Shown: positions 23,837 to 33,769, numbered from the stretch's first letter. The stretch: DNA of 64,000 bases from Chitinophagaceae bacterium (GCA_016786845.1 JAEUVB010000015.1:62001-126000), one strand, 5' to 3'. Translations and numbers: made by a program. Notes: a model not told the origin generated them from the sequence alone.

Positions 23837-23965
23837 GTCTTCGAAAACTATTCCGGTGAAAAAACTCGGGATTCATTTAATATTGCATCTGAGAAATACC
23901 TGTGGTGGTTGTTTAGGAAATGAAGCCCCATCCATCCCAGGGTTTAATACCAAATACTCAGCGTG

Positions 23966-24184
23966 ATGCCGGCGTTTAAAAAATACAAAAGAAAACAGAT
24001 AGCAGAGATGCGTCCTTATGTGGAAGGCGAACAGCTTTCGGACCGGGTGTCTATTTCCCAGTCCGACAAGGAAGCCGGGAGTCCCAAAGTAGGGGATATG
24101 ATAGCCCGTAATCCTAAAAATCATGAGGATCAGTGGCTGGTGGCCAAGGAATATTTTGAGGAGAATTTTGAACCGGCAGACTAG
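23966..24184 (+). CDS. Small conserved soluble protein of unknown function
   Basis: The ATG at 23966 gives 72 residues (a GTG one codon earlier is possible). The sequence is basic at the start (MPAFKKYKRKQIAEMRPY), then 'SISQSDKEAGSPKVGDMIARNP' and an acidic end 'LVAKEYFEENFEPAD'. It has no signal peptide or membrane segment. The pattern 'GDMIARNP.NH.DQWLVA' looks like a conserved family of small proteins seen in bacteria and some phages, with no known role. A hairpin with a T-run at 24314-24338 could end its transcript. Confidence 0.6.
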   Translation: MPAFKKYKRKQIAEMRPYVEGEQLSDRVSISQSDKEAGSPKVGDMIARNPKNHEDQWLVAKEYFEENFEPAD

Positions 24185-24313
24185 TACTTTTCGGTTTTGT
24201 GAGGGGCATCCTATGGGAATCCTCACTTGATAAATAGGCATTCATTCGTGACTTGTTTTGGCAGAAGAACGCATTTTCATAATCCTTGCCATAACCTTAT
24301 TCCATGAGGGTTG

Positions 24314-24338
24314 TAAGCCAATCGGGGCTTATTTTTTT
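24314..24338 (+). terminator. Rho-independent terminator
   Basis: TAAGCC-aatcgg-GGCTTA is followed by seven T. It separates the 23966 gene from batD. Confidence 0.7.
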
Positions 24339-24374
24339 GCATTAGTTTAACGCACGGCGACAAGCGTCATTTTA

Positions 24375-24382
24375 TAAATTTG
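24375..24382 (+). promoter_or_regulatory. -7 box of batD-batE
   Basis: TAAATTTG matches TAnnTTTG and ends 28 bases before the batD ATG. Confidence 0.45.
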
Positions 24383-24410
24383 CCCTACGGTTTGTAAGCG
24401 AACGAAATTC

Positions 24411-26435
24411 ATGAGATTACTTGTTTTATCCCTTTTGTCCTTGTTTATCCGCACCTTGGGTGTGGCCCAGGAAATTGTGTTTATTACCCAGCCGGCCGCA
24501 GACAAAGTGGGGACTGAAGATGCCTTCGACGTGCGTTTTGTGATTAAAAACGCCTCCCAAGTCACCAAGTTTAGTCTGCCCGAAATGAATGATTTGCAAA
24601 TATTGGGCGGTCCTTCGCGCAGTACCAATATGACCATCATGAACGGTCAACGGAGTATGAGTCTGGAGTTGACTTATACTATGAAGGCCAGGCGTGCCGG
24701 TAAGGTGACGATACCCGGTGCGGTAGCCACAGCCGATGGTCAAAACATACGTTCCAATCCGGTGACCATCGAAGTGGTTCAGGGTAGTGTGGTGGAACGC
24801 CGGCAAAGAGGTCGTGATCCTTTTGGCGGAGGCAATCCTTTTGATGATCCTTTTTTTGATGATCCGTTTGGCGGAGATCCGTTTGCCGCCATGCAGCAGC
24901 ATCAGCAGCAAATACGGCAAATGATGCAACAGCAAATGCAGCGCGGAGGCATGCAGCAAATTCCGCCGCAGGCACGCCCCGGCACACCGGAAATTATTTC
25001 AAAGAAAGACCTTGGCAATAATCTCTTTATCCGCGTAGATGTCGATAAACGCACAGCAGTCATTGGCGAACAAATTACCGCTTCGTATAAAATGTATACC
25101 CGGGTGCCAATGGAAATCAACCTCACCAAATTACCTTCCCTCGTAGGTTTCTGGAGTCAGGATTTTAAAATACCCCAGCCGCCCAAGCCGGTCAGAGAAG
25201 TGGTAAATGGCAAAGAGTATCAGGTTTTTGAAATTAAACGAACGGCTTTGTTTCCTACCCAAACAGGAACCTTGCAGCTGGATCCTGCCGAGGCGGAAGG
25301 GAAAGCCCGGCTAATCAAGCCCAAGCGCGTAAGACAAGATCAGCCCGGTATGGGCATGTTTGACGATGATCCGTTTTTCAAAAGTTTCTTTGGCAGCATG
25401 CTGATGAGTGATCCGAATTTTGATGAACAGTTTCAAACGATTTATGATTATGAAGATGTGCCGGTGGCCTTAAAAAGTGTTCCGATTAATATTACCGTCA
25501 CCGATGTACCGGTGGCCGACCGTCCGGCCTCGTATAAAGGTGCAGTAGGGAAGTACACCCTGGAAAGTAATATCGACAAGACCGAATTGAGTACCGATGA
25601 TGCGGCCATCATTACTTTACGGGTGAGTGGTACGGGAAATTTGAAACTGATCGGTACTCCGGAATTAAAAATACCTCAGGACCTTGAAGCATATGATCCG
25701 CAGGTGAATGATACCATTACCAATACCAATAATATCATTGCAGGCTATAAGACCTTTGCGTATACCATTACCCCGAGGATAGCCGGCACCTTCATGATAC
25801 CGGCTGCAGAATTTACCTATTACGATCCGGAAAGCAAATCATTTAAAACGTTGTACACCCCTGCCTATACCCTGCATGTGAAGCCGGGTAAGGGGGATGC
25901 AAGCGTGAGCAAACTTCCGCGTGATATTCATGATATCCATGCCAAGCCAATTACGATTCGCAAATCACAGGAAAGTCCGGTATGGAAAAGTCCGGTGTAT
26001 TGGGGTGGATTTGCTTTGCCACTGCTGGCCTATTTCGGACTTGTATTCTACAAACGCAAAGAGGATGAATTGCAAAGCAACCTGACCTTATTTAAAAACA
26101 AGCGCGCCAATAAAGTAGCGCTGAAACGACTGGCATTGGCGGAGAAATTTTTGAAACAAAATACGCCTACGCCATTTTATGAGGAAACTTCAAAAGCGGT
26201 TTGGCTTTACCTGAGTGATAAACTCAATATTCCGCTCTCACAATTGAATAAAGAATTGGCTGCCGAGAAACTGCTGGAGAAAAACACGCCTCCGGTTTTG
26301 CAGAAGGAAGTGTTTAGAATTACGCAGGAATGTGAAATGGCCTTGTATGCGCCCGACCATGGTTCGCTGAGAATGCATCAGACCTATATGGAAGCGGTAA
26401 AATTGATTGGTAACCTTGAAGATTGTTTGGCCTGA
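24411..26435 (+). CDS. batD: BatD-family protein
   Basis: The protein has 674 residues with a signal peptide (cleavage near VAQE). It consists of serial immunoglobulin-like domains, 'SLELTYTMKARRAGKVTIPGA' being the family hallmark. A Gln/Met/Gly-rich and DPF-rich linker spans residues 130-185. One membrane helix lies at about 528-550 (YWGGFALPLLAYFGLVFYKR), and a cytoplasmic helical domain spans 560-674. BatD belongs to the Bat set (with BatA/B VWA proteins, BatE and MoxR) tied to aerotolerance and envelope stability in Bacteroidota. The ending TGA overlaps the ATG of batE (TGATG). The batA/batB genes are not in the window. Confidence 0.9.
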   Translation: MRLLVLSLLSLFIRTLGVAQEIVFITQPAADKVGTEDAFDVRFVIKNASQVTKFSLPEMNDLQILGGPSRSTNMTIMNGQRSMSLELTYTMKARRAGKVTIPGAVATADGQNIRSNPVTIEVVQGSVVERRQRGRDPFGGGNPFDDPFFDDPFGGDPFAAMQQHQQQIRQMMQQQMQRGGMQQIPPQARPGTPEIISKKDLGNNLFIRVDVDKRTAVIGEQITASYKMYTRVPMEINLTKLPSLVGFWSQDFKIPQPPKPVREVVNGKEYQVFEIKRTALFPTQTGTLQLDPAEAEGKARLIKPKRVRQDQPGMGMFDDDPFFKSFFGSMLMSDPNFDEQFQTIYDYEDVPVALKSVPINITVTDVPVADRPASYKGAVGKYTLESNIDKTELSTDDAAIITLRVSGTGNLKLIGTPELKIPQDLEAYDPQVNDTITNTNNIIAGYKTFAYTITPRIAGTFMIPAAEFTYYDPESKSFKTLYTPAYTLHVKPGKGDASVSKLPRDIHDIHAKPITIRKSQESPVWKSPVYWGGFALPLLAYFGLVFYKRKEDELQSNLTLFKNKRANKVALKRLALAEKFLKQNTPTPFYEETSKAVWLYLSDKLNIPLSQLNKELAAEKLLEKNTPPVLQKEVFRITQECEMALYAPDHGSLRMHQTYMEAVKLIGNLEDCLA

Positions 26436-27163
26436 TGTTGAAGAAGTTACTATTCCTGATGTTGCTGTTGCCATGGTGCAGTGCTTTATTTGGTGAAGAT
26501 AATTTGCAGTTCGACAAAGCCAATCAGCTTTATCATAATAAGCGATTCGACAGTGCAGCGGTATTATACGAACAGATGATACGGGATGGATATTGTCATG
26601 CCGATTTGTACTACAATGCGGGCAATGCCTACTACAGAATCAATAAAATTGGTTTGGCGATATGGTGTTATGAGAAAGCGTTGCAAAGCAAGGAGGAAAA
26701 AAATTACCGCGACAATTTGGTGCTGGCGCGCAAGCGTATTAAAGAGCCCATTCTGCAAGTAGACGATATATTTTTTATACGCTGGTGGAAGTCGATGTAT
26801 CAGGCTTTATCGGTGAATGGATGGGCGATAGGGGCCATGGTATTTTTTCTGATCGGGATAGGATTATTATTCTACCGGAAATTTCGGGCGGGTCTGTCAA
26901 CGATATTTCATCGGCTGATGTTTAGCTTCAGTATTGTCTTTTTGTGTTTCAGTCTGATCCGTGCGTATCAGGATCAGTATCATTATCGAGCCGTTGTGAT
27001 CGTGCCTGAGACGATGTTTACTTCGAGTTTAAAAGCAGAACCTGTTATGTTGAGTGAGGGTATCGTCGTAGAATATGAAGGAATCTCTAAGACGGGTATT
27101 TTGGTAAAACTTCCTGATGGGCGCAAGGGGAGTATCGATGCGAAGTCGATCAGGAAATTGTAG
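26435..27163 (+). CDS. batE: BatE-like TPR/SH3 membrane protein
   Basis: The ATG at 26435 overlaps the batD stop and gives 242 residues with a signal peptide (cleavage near ALFGE). An upstream in-frame ATG at 26423 would lie within batD. Two TPRs occupy residues 28-95 ('ANQLYHNKRFDSAAVLYEQM', 'YYNAGNAYYRINKIGLAIWC'), then two membrane segments at about 130-150 and 160-180, and a C-terminal SH3-like strand set (SEGIVVEYEGISKTG, 'LPDGRKGSID'). This is the BatE arrangement. It probably works with BatD in the periplasm. Confidence 0.85.
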   Translation: MLKKLLFLMLLLPWCSALFGEDNLQFDKANQLYHNKRFDSAAVLYEQMIRDGYCHADLYYNAGNAYYRINKIGLAIWCYEKALQSKEEKNYRDNLVLARKRIKEPILQVDDIFFIRWWKSMYQALSVNGWAIGAMVFFLIGIGLLFYRKFRAGLSTIFHRLMFSFSIVFLCFSLIRAYQDQYHYRAVVIVPETMFTSSLKAEPVMLSEGIVVEYEGISKTGILVKLPDGRKGSIDAKSIRKL

Positions 27164-27201
27164 AAGTCTTTTCCGATCAATGGATGAATCGTGTGAAATA
27201 C

Positions 27202-27233
27202 TTGTAAAACATCAATTGAATAAATTACATTTG
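27202..27233 (+). promoter_or_regulatory. Full Bacteroidota promoter (TTG - N21 - TACATTTG)
   Basis: TTG at 27202-27204 is followed after 21 bases by TACATTTG at 27226-27233, both matching the -33/-7 consensus. The leader is about 12 bases to the ATG at 27250. Confidence 0.6.
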
Positions 27234-27249
27234 ATACAAATTCAATCCT

Positions 27250-28788
27250 ATGTATCCCATTTACAAAATCACATTTCGAAGTATGACCCGACATTTTATG
27301 TTATTATGTTGTCTCATACTCCTGGGCCAATTTGCACAAGCCCAATTATTTTACAGTACCGGTAATGGAAGTAATGGGGCTTATACGGCTTCTTCCAACA
27401 CGACATTAGCGGGTGGTAATTACAACTTTACCGACTTCACGATAGATCCCGGTGTGACGGTGACGGTTACCGGTTCGGCCCCGTTGATCATTCGCTGTAC
27501 GGGCAATGCCACCATCAATGGTGTATTGCAGGCGAATGGTGGAAATGGAGGGGATGGTGTTACCTACTCATCTGCAGGTTTGGGCGGACAAGCTGTTGCC
27601 GGAGGCTATAATGGCGGAGCCGGAACATTTTCAGCCGGTTCAGGTCCTATCACTGCATTTGACGGAGATGGTCCGGGCGGTGTGGGCAACCATGGCATGG
27701 GCTGGTCCGGCGGTGGTGGCGGCGGATATGCTTCCAATGGCGGCACGGCAGGACCTAATGGCGGAACAGGTGGTCCTTCAAATGGCACCATACAAGTAAC
27801 GAATCTGCCGGGTGGTTCCGGTGGTGGCGGTGGTAGTGGCGGTTATAATTGTGGCGCCGGTGGCGGAGGTGCCGGCGGTGGTATGATTGCGATCAATGCC
27901 GGCGGCAGTATCAGCATTGGTGCAGGCGGTTCAATCCAAACCAATGGCGGTAATGGCGGTAGTGATGGTACGGGTAATTGTGGTGGTGGTGCCGGCGGTT
28001 CAGGTGGTACCATTTGGTTGGCGGCTCCTTCGTTTGCACACTTAGGTACATTGAGTAGTATGGGGGGAGTCGGTGGAAGTTCAATGGTATCGGGCTCGCC
28101 ATATTATGGCACCGGCGCAGCGGGATCTGAAGGTCGTATTCGAGTAGATTATGATGGTCCGTTGGTGGTTACCGGAACTAATTTGCCGGCGATAGGATTT
28201 CATACCAATATTGGCAGTATACCATTGCCCGTAAGTATTCAAGAATTTACCGGTTACATGACCGGCGAGACCAATTCCCTAACCTGGACGAGTAGCACCG
28301 AAATCAACAATGATTATTATTTGTTGCAGCACAGTACAGACGGACAACATTTTACTACGATTGCTAAAGTGGACAGTCGTGCCGTTTCAGGAAATAGTGA
28401 GACGACTTTGAGCTATCAATCAGTTCATAACAATCCAGCTGCAGGACATAACTATTATCGTTTAAGTCAGGTGGATATAGACGGACAAATGAGCGAGTAT
28501 GCGCAAGTGATTGACGTGATGCGTGATGGAAAAGGAAATGAGATGACTGTGTATCCGAATCCGGTGAGAGATGAATTAAATTGGTCTTTGTATATGAGTC
28601 AGTCAAGTGTATTGTCTATCAAACTGATGGACATGAGTGGACGTATGGTTCGCAACGAAAGTATAGAAGCCGGTAAAGGATTATTTATTCATAGTATAAA
28701 TATGACGGAATATCCTTCAGGTGTTTATACGCTGCAAGTGAGTGATGTGAAAGGATTGAATGTAGTAAAACAGATCAGGAAATTGTAA
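27250..28788 (+). CDS. Glycine-rich secreted protein with T9SS sorting domain
   Basis: The protein has 512 residues. The signal peptide is MTRHFMLLCCLILLGQFAQA if the ATG at 27283 is used. The ATG at 27250 adds 11 residues and is closer to the promoter, so both are possible. Residues 90-290 are a Gly/Asn/Ser-rich region (GGNGGDG, GGGGGGYASNGG, GGSGGGGGSGGYNCGAGGGG) in which the pattern 'G.I.....GG.I..NGG.GG' suggests a parallel beta-helix with glycine turns. A strand-rich domain follows and the T9SS type A domain closes (MTVYPNPVRDELNW ... GVYTLQV). It is probably a surface or matrix protein. A strong terminator follows. Confidence 0.85.
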   Translation: MYPIYKITFRSMTRHFMLLCCLILLGQFAQAQLFYSTGNGSNGAYTASSNTTLAGGNYNFTDFTIDPGVTVTVTGSAPLIIRCTGNATINGVLQANGGNGGDGVTYSSAGLGGQAVAGGYNGGAGTFSAGSGPITAFDGDGPGGVGNHGMGWSGGGGGGYASNGGTAGPNGGTGGPSNGTIQVTNLPGGSGGGGGSGGYNCGAGGGGAGGGMIAINAGGSISIGAGGSIQTNGGNGGSDGTGNCGGGAGGSGGTIWLAAPSFAHLGTLSSMGGVGGSSMVSGSPYYGTGAAGSEGRIRVDYDGPLVVTGTNLPAIGFHTNIGSIPLPVSIQEFTGYMTGETNSLTWTSSTEINNDYYLLQHSTDGQHFTTIAKVDSRAVSGNSETTLSYQSVHNNPAAGHNYYRLSQVDIDGQMSEYAQVIDVMRDGKGNEMTVYPNPVRDELNWSLYMSQSSVLSIKLMDMSGRMVRNESIEAGKGLFIHSINMTEYPSGVYTLQVSDVKGLNVVKQIRKL

Positions 28789-28809
28789 TCGAATTGTAAC
28801 TGAAATGAA

Positions 28810-28842
28810 AAAGGCTGTTCCGATTGGGACAGCCTTTTTTTA
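28810..28842. terminator. Bidirectional terminator between convergent genes
   Basis: GGCTGTTCC-gatt-GGGACAGCC (28813-28834) is flanked by A-run and T-run, so it can serve both strands. Confidence 0.88.
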
Positions 28843-28843
28843 T

Positions 28844-31009
28844 TTACCTCTTCATTACTTTTTGAACGAATTGTTTGTCTGCAGAAATCAATTTCAAAGT
28901 ATACATGCCTCGTGCGAAAGACTTCATATCGACGGAATGTGTACCGGCAGCATTCATAGTCAATGATTGTTGATAGACGATGCGACCGAAGGCGTCTGTG
29001 ATGATGATGGTACAAGGATTTTGAGTTTGCCCGTGGTAATCTATACTCAGCAAATCTGTTACAGGATTTGGATAAAGATTCATGATGGTCGATTGGGTGT
29101 TTTGAGTGATACCATTCGGCGATTGCACATAAAGTGTATCGGCTACTACATTGAAATCTGAGATTTCCAATCCATCGTTTTTGATCAGTTTGACATCCGT
29201 AAATCTGAGTTCAATCGCAGAACCCTGGATGGCCGAGGCGGAAATAGGCAGACTCAAAGTCGCAATCTGACCTTGTCCATTTACATTTTGCTGATCGTTT
29301 CGAACCAGGGTGAAAGCAAGATCATTGGTATTGATATTTTTCTGAAAGAGAAAACTGTTCGATGTATTCCCAATCCATGAATTTGTGTTGCTTAATTGCA
29401 GCGGTCCGCTGAGTGTATTGGTCACCTGCACATGACCGGCCAGTCCATAAATATTATTCATCATGGCAGAGGATGAGCCCAGCATAACAGGAATTTGAAT
29501 GGTGTTACCTGAAATTGCGCTGATGCCATTGGTATCGAAATAAAGATCGGGGAGGCCTGCAGTTTTATACTGTCCGGGGTTATTTGTTTTCAAATGAAAC
29601 TGACCATAGTTTGTACTCACGGCGGTCAGATCTGAACTGTTGATGGTTCCGTTACCATCACAGTCGGCGTGTTTGTAGTTTACTCCGCTATTGAATGCAT
29701 TGATCCAGTCGTTGCAGTATTGCGCGGTCCAGGTGAGATTGGCGCCCGGGCGAGCGATGCCGGTGGTATTATTACCTAAACCAATATTCAGTACATCATA
29801 GTTGTCGACCACATAATCGGCATTGGCATCGCCGGGCCATACCGTATCGACATTACAATTATTGACGTAAATGAGGAAACCATATTGTTGGGTACCCAGC
29901 AAATCACAATGATTGTCTTTTACGTCAAAACCCAGGATGTAGGGTTGTGGATTGATGTCGGCGATGGTAGGTGTCCAACTAAATGTCATCAGAGGTTGTT
30001 GAGCACCATTGGAGGTCAGGGTAGAGCCGGGGATATTGTTATTGTTCATGCTTACAAATACTGAATCGGCTACATCTGCATCTGTGGCCTGCATGGTAAA
30101 GGACAGAGAGGCGCCGGGGCACACATTGATTGAAGTGTAATAATTAGTACCGCCATTTACACCACTCAGGGTGGGCAGATTATTCGTGCCGCCGTTGGTC
30201 CATACGATTTGCAGATCTTTTCTGACTGTACCCACTTTCAGGCCATTGCGGTATTCATCAATTTTATAGGCCAGGACGGTTACACCTGCCATGGTATTGT
30301 TCATCGTAAGGGCACCTGTAGCCGCATTGAGAGAAATACTTCCGCCACTTCCCAAAGGACTTGCGGCACTATATCCAATTTGAAAAGTACAAGCTTGCAG
30401 ATTATCACTCATAGGAGTGACGAGCTGATAATCGAGAGAATCTCCATCCGGGTCTACGGCGGCCTGACTGAATAAGTAAGTTTGATTCGTATGGAGAACG
30501 AGGACATTATTGAGCATCATTTGTGCAGAGCTGTTGAGGCCACCGGCAGCAGATGAATTGTCTAAGTCGGCGATTACGCAAACGCCATCGGAAGCCGCAT
30601 TCGTCAAATTAGTAATAGAGGCATTTCGGCAGCATGAAGAATAGTAAAACTGCCAATCTGCCGCAGCGCCTGGCAGGGTGACGTTTCCTTCATAAATGCC
30701 GAATTCATAACCCGGGTAGATAGACATTGGGTTAGTGCAAGTGGTTTGAATACTTGGACAGAAAGCGCTTAAAATTCCGTTGCCGGTTTGATTGATGGTC
30801 GCACTAAAGGATTGAGAAAGTGATACCGAGTTGATATTGATGATTTCGCTGCTCGACATCGATATTCCCGAGCAGTCTCTGTAAATTTTTAATTTAAGGT
30901 GATAGTCATTCCCGCTGATATGGGTATAGGTCAATTCGGCCCCGGCAATATGGGATGCAGAGGCAATGAAACCTAAGAAACAAAAGACTAGTGTAAATAG
31001 TTTTTTCAT
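28844..31009 (-). CDS. Secreted protein with dockerin-like repeats and T9SS sorting domain
   Basis: The ATG at 31009 gives 721 residues with a signal peptide (MKKLFTLVFCFLGFIASA). The beginning 'SHIAGAELTYTHISGNDYHLKLKIYRDCSG' is a common N-terminal domain of large Bacteroidota surface and adhesin proteins. Ig-like segments follow. Around residues 395-465 two dockerin type I-like loops occur (GDANADYVVDNYDVLNIG and CDGNGTINSSDLTAVS), each with Ca2+-binding Asp/Asn positions. A carbohydrate-binding or cohesin-like strand domain follows, then a type A T9SS domain (MNLYPNPVTDLLSI ... GMYTLKL). It is a probable calcium-stabilised cell-surface protein. It is not part of an operon. Confidence 0.85.
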   Translation of the reverse strand: MKKLFTLVFCFLGFIASASHIAGAELTYTHISGNDYHLKLKIYRDCSGISMSSSEIININSVSLSQSFSATINQTGNGILSAFCPSIQTTCTNPMSIYPGYEFGIYEGNVTLPGAAADWQFYYSSCCRNASITNLTNAASDGVCVIADLDNSSAAGGLNSSAQMMLNNVLVLHTNQTYLFSQAAVDPDGDSLDYQLVTPMSDNLQACTFQIGYSAASPLGSGGSISLNAATGALTMNNTMAGVTVLAYKIDEYRNGLKVGTVRKDLQIVWTNGGTNNLPTLSGVNGGTNYYTSINVCPGASLSFTMQATDADVADSVFVSMNNNNIPGSTLTSNGAQQPLMTFSWTPTIADINPQPYILGFDVKDNHCDLLGTQQYGFLIYVNNCNVDTVWPGDANADYVVDNYDVLNIGLGNNTTGIARPGANLTWTAQYCNDWINAFNSGVNYKHADCDGNGTINSSDLTAVSTNYGQFHLKTNNPGQYKTAGLPDLYFDTNGISAISGNTIQIPVMLGSSSAMMNNIYGLAGHVQVTNTLSGPLQLSNTNSWIGNTSNSFLFQKNINTNDLAFTLVRNDQQNVNGQGQIATLSLPISASAIQGSAIELRFTDVKLIKNDGLEISDFNVVADTLYVQSPNGITQNTQSTIMNLYPNPVTDLLSIDYHGQTQNPCTIIITDAFGRIVYQQSLTMNAAGTHSVDMKSFARGMYTLKLISADKQFVQKVMKR

Positions 31010-31101
31010 AGCTATATGATTGTTTTGAAGCAATGAAAATACGGCGTTGTCAAGAGATAATTTGTTAATGTCAGGGGATATTTTTTAAGTCGATTCAAGA
31101 A

Positions 31102-31536
31102 TTAGGTCCTGTCTGCACTCGTTTTCACTTCCAATAACCGGGTATTTTCATTGACGATACTGATATTGATCTGAGCATATTCCCGTGGTAACATTTCCGG
31201 TGCAATTTCCGGCCATTCAATCAGTGAAAGGGTATTTTTGTTTTCCAATACATCCTGCACGCCGGCTTCAATGGCATCTTCCGCATGCCGAAGACGATAC
31301 CAGTCCATGTGATAGATGGTTTGATTTAAACCCGGAGAATAGTATTCATTGATGATGGAAAATGTGGGGCTGCTCACCGAATCTTCTACACCAAGATGGC
31401 GACAGATAGCGGAGATGAGGGTGGTTTTGCCACTGCCCATTTCGGCAAAAAAAGCCAGACAATTGTTACCCTGACAAGCCTTGAGGACTTCAACCGCCAC
31501 GGCATCAATGTCTTTTAGGTCATAGCTTATTTTCAT
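31102..31536 (-). CDS. tsaE: tRNA threonylcarbamoyladenosine biosynthesis ATPase TsaE
   Basis: The ATG at 31536 gives 144 residues. It is preferred to a TTG at 31557 because the box TATTTTTA (31548-31541) ends 4 bases before it. Motifs are Walker A EMGSGKTTLI, switch-like 'SVSSPTFSIINEY' and Walker B-like 'IYHMDWYRLRHAEDA', followed by LIEWPEIAPEMLP, all family-typical. TsaE powers the TsaB-TsaD complex that makes t6A37 on ANN-decoding tRNAs. It is divergent from the copper ATPase gene, 70 bases apart. Confidence 0.94.
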   Translation of the reverse strand: MKISYDLKDIDAVAVEVLKACQGNNCLAFFAEMGSGKTTLISAICRHLGVEDSVSSPTFSIINEYYSPGLNQTIYHMDWYRLRHAEDAIEAGVQDVLENKNTLSLIEWPEIAPEMLPREYAQINISIVNENTRLLEVKTSADRT

Positions 31537-31594
31537 GGGGTAAAAATAAGTTTTCAATGTGACTTTTGTTCCTTTTACTTCTCTCAGGTATCAG

Positions 31595-31602
31595 TACCTT
31601 TG
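31595..31602 (+). promoter_or_regulatory. -7 box 4 bases before the copper ATPase start
   Basis: TACCTTTG matches TAnnTTTG and ends exactly 4 bases before the ATG at 31607. Confidence 0.5.
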
Positions 31603-31606
31603 ACGT

Positions 31607-33709
31607 ATGAGTACAAGTTATCAGGGAAAAGTAGACGGGATGACCTGTGGCAATTGCGCCTTGACGATTACTAAATTTTTAGAAAAAGAAGGTGCCGAAT
31701 CGGTCATGGCTAATTCGGCAACGGGTGAGGTGTCCTTTACGGTGGTTGAAGCGGATCGAATAGAACCTTTGTTGCAGGGAATAGATAAGTTGGGTTATAA
31801 AGTATTGAAGGAAGAAAATGGTGTCGTACAAAAATCATCATCAGTTAAATACATGCTTTTCGTATCCTTGATTTTTTGGATTCCTTTGATAGCGCATATG
31901 TTTATTTCGTGGATGCCTTTGCACAATCCCTGGGTACAACTTATTTTGGCTACACCCGTGTATGCGATTGGGGTCTATCATTTTGGTATCAGTGCCTGGA
32001 GATCATTGGTGAATAAGCTTCCCAATATGGATGTGTTGGTTTTCATCGGTGCTACGGCAGCATATTTTTATAGTATTACGGGTTGGTATTTATTTCCCGG
32101 TCAGGTCCATGATTATTTATTTTTTGAGACAACGGCTTCTATTATCACGTTGGTATTAGCAGGTAATTTTTTGGAAGAATATACTTCACGTTCTACCGCT
32201 TCGGCGATCCATGAATTGATGAAATATCAAAAGACCAAGGCCAAAATTATCTTCACGGATAGTATCGGGAAGGAAACGATACAGGAAGTCGATAATGAAT
32301 TTGTGCGTGTCGATGATATGGTGTTGATTAATACCGGAGATAAGATACCGGCAGATGGGATTATCGTCAGCGGTCAGGCATCGGTGGACGAAAGTATGAT
32401 GAATGGAGAAAGTTTACCCGACTTGAAAATGCCCGGTGATGCTGTGATCGGCGGAACGATTGTAACGGATGGAAGTATCCGAATGAAAACCACAGCTGTA
32501 GGTGCCAACACGGCATTGTCAGCTATCATACAACTAGTGAATCAAGCTCAAGCCAGTAAGCCGCCGATGCAAAAAATGGCGGATAAGATCAGTGCCATTT
32601 TTGTACCTGCAGTTTTAGTCATTGCCGTACTGACCTTTCTTGGAAATTATTATTTCGCGGAACTGAGCATGCAACAAAGCATGATGCGAACCATTGCCGT
32701 GATGGTGATTGCTTGTCCGTGTGCGATGGGGTTGGCTACACCTGCAGCGGTCATGGTGGGCATGGGACGTGCAGCGAAAAATGGCATACTCGTGAAAGGA
32801 GGCGATACTCTGGAGAAGTTTACCTCGATCAAACAATTTGTTTTTGATAAAACCGGAACCCTGACCACCGGTGAACTGATGATAGCCGGTTTTCATACGA
32901 GCATGGATGAGCAGGAATTTAAAAATGTCGTGGTTTCTGCCGAACAACATTCCTCTCATCCCATCGCGAAAAGTATTTTACGAGAATGGACCTCGAGTCG
33001 GGATATACTATGGTCGTCTGTTGAAGAATTCAAAGGTGTGGGTTTGACTTTGGTAGATGAACAACAGGTAGAATGGCAGGTTGGTTCTTACCGCATCCTC
33101 AAAGAACAAACGGAAGGACCACGTCATGATTTATACTTAGTGAAGCAGGGCGAACCTGTTGGATGGATTGATTTGAAGGATGAATTAAGGCCGGGTGCCG
33201 CAGGGGTGATACAAAAATTGAATGCACAGGGATATCGAACCATTATGCTGAGTGGCGATCGTACGGAAAAATGTGAACGCATTGCCGGGGAATTGAAGAT
33301 TACAGAAGTCTACAGCGAGCAGTTGCCGCATCAAAAATTAGAAAAGCTCGACGAACTTTTAGCCCAGTCTCCAACGGTGATGGTAGGAGATGGTATCAAT
33401 GATGCCCCTTCATTGGCCAAAGCCACGATAGGTATTTCTCTGAGTGATGCATCTCATATTGCGATGCAAAGTGCCCATGTGATTTTGCTGAAAAATAATT
33501 TGGCGGCTTTGCCTATGGCCATTGGTTTAGGCAAACATACTTTCCTCACGATCAAACAAAATTTGTTCTGGGCTTTTTTCTACAATATCGTGGCAATACC
33601 GGTAGCGGCATTTGGATTTCTGACGCCGACCTGGGGTGCGGGCATTATGGGATTGAGTGATGTGGTGTTGATTTTGAATTCACTGAAATTGCGATTTAAG
33701 AAAGTTTAA
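31607..33709 (+). CDS. Copper-transporting P1B-type ATPase
   Basis: The protein has 700 residues. The N-terminal heavy-metal-associated domain carries GMTCGNCALTITK (CxxC). Eight membrane helices surround the A domain with MNGES, the ion-site CPC motif ACPCAMG, the phosphorylation site DKTGTLTTGE, an HP motif in SHPIAKSI and the hinge GDGINDAPSLAKA. The CPC plus CxxC set marks Cu(I) export (CopA type) from the cytosol. It has its own promoter box and no co-directional partner. No copper chaperone or CueR-like regulator is adjacent. Confidence 0.95.
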   Translation: MSTSYQGKVDGMTCGNCALTITKFLEKEGAESVMANSATGEVSFTVVEADRIEPLLQGIDKLGYKVLKEENGVVQKSSSVKYMLFVSLIFWIPLIAHMFISWMPLHNPWVQLILATPVYAIGVYHFGISAWRSLVNKLPNMDVLVFIGATAAYFYSITGWYLFPGQVHDYLFFETTASIITLVLAGNFLEEYTSRSTASAIHELMKYQKTKAKIIFTDSIGKETIQEVDNEFVRVDDMVLINTGDKIPADGIIVSGQASVDESMMNGESLPDLKMPGDAVIGGTIVTDGSIRMKTTAVGANTALSAIIQLVNQAQASKPPMQKMADKISAIFVPAVLVIAVLTFLGNYYFAELSMQQSMMRTIAVMVIACPCAMGLATPAAVMVGMGRAAKNGILVKGGDTLEKFTSIKQFVFDKTGTLTTGELMIAGFHTSMDEQEFKNVVVSAEQHSSHPIAKSILREWTSSRDILWSSVEEFKGVGLTLVDEQQVEWQVGSYRILKEQTEGPRHDLYLVKQGEPVGWIDLKDELRPGAAGVIQKLNAQGYRTIMLSGDRTEKCERIAGELKITEVYSEQLPHQKLEKLDELLAQSPTVMVGDGINDAPSLAKATIGISLSDASHIAMQSAHVILLKNNLAALPMAIGLGKHTFLTIKQNLFWAFFYNIVAIPVAAFGFLTPTWGAGIMGLSDVVLILNSLKLRFKKV

Positions 33710-33769
33710 TTTGTACGGAAAACGACGAATCGGAGCTGAATGATTGACTTGAGCGTGGTTTGCGGCAAC

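Noticed and set aside
31537..31557. TTG start 21 bases upstream of tsaE
   Set aside because: It overlaps the promoter-box region, and the ATG at 31536 gives the normal family start.
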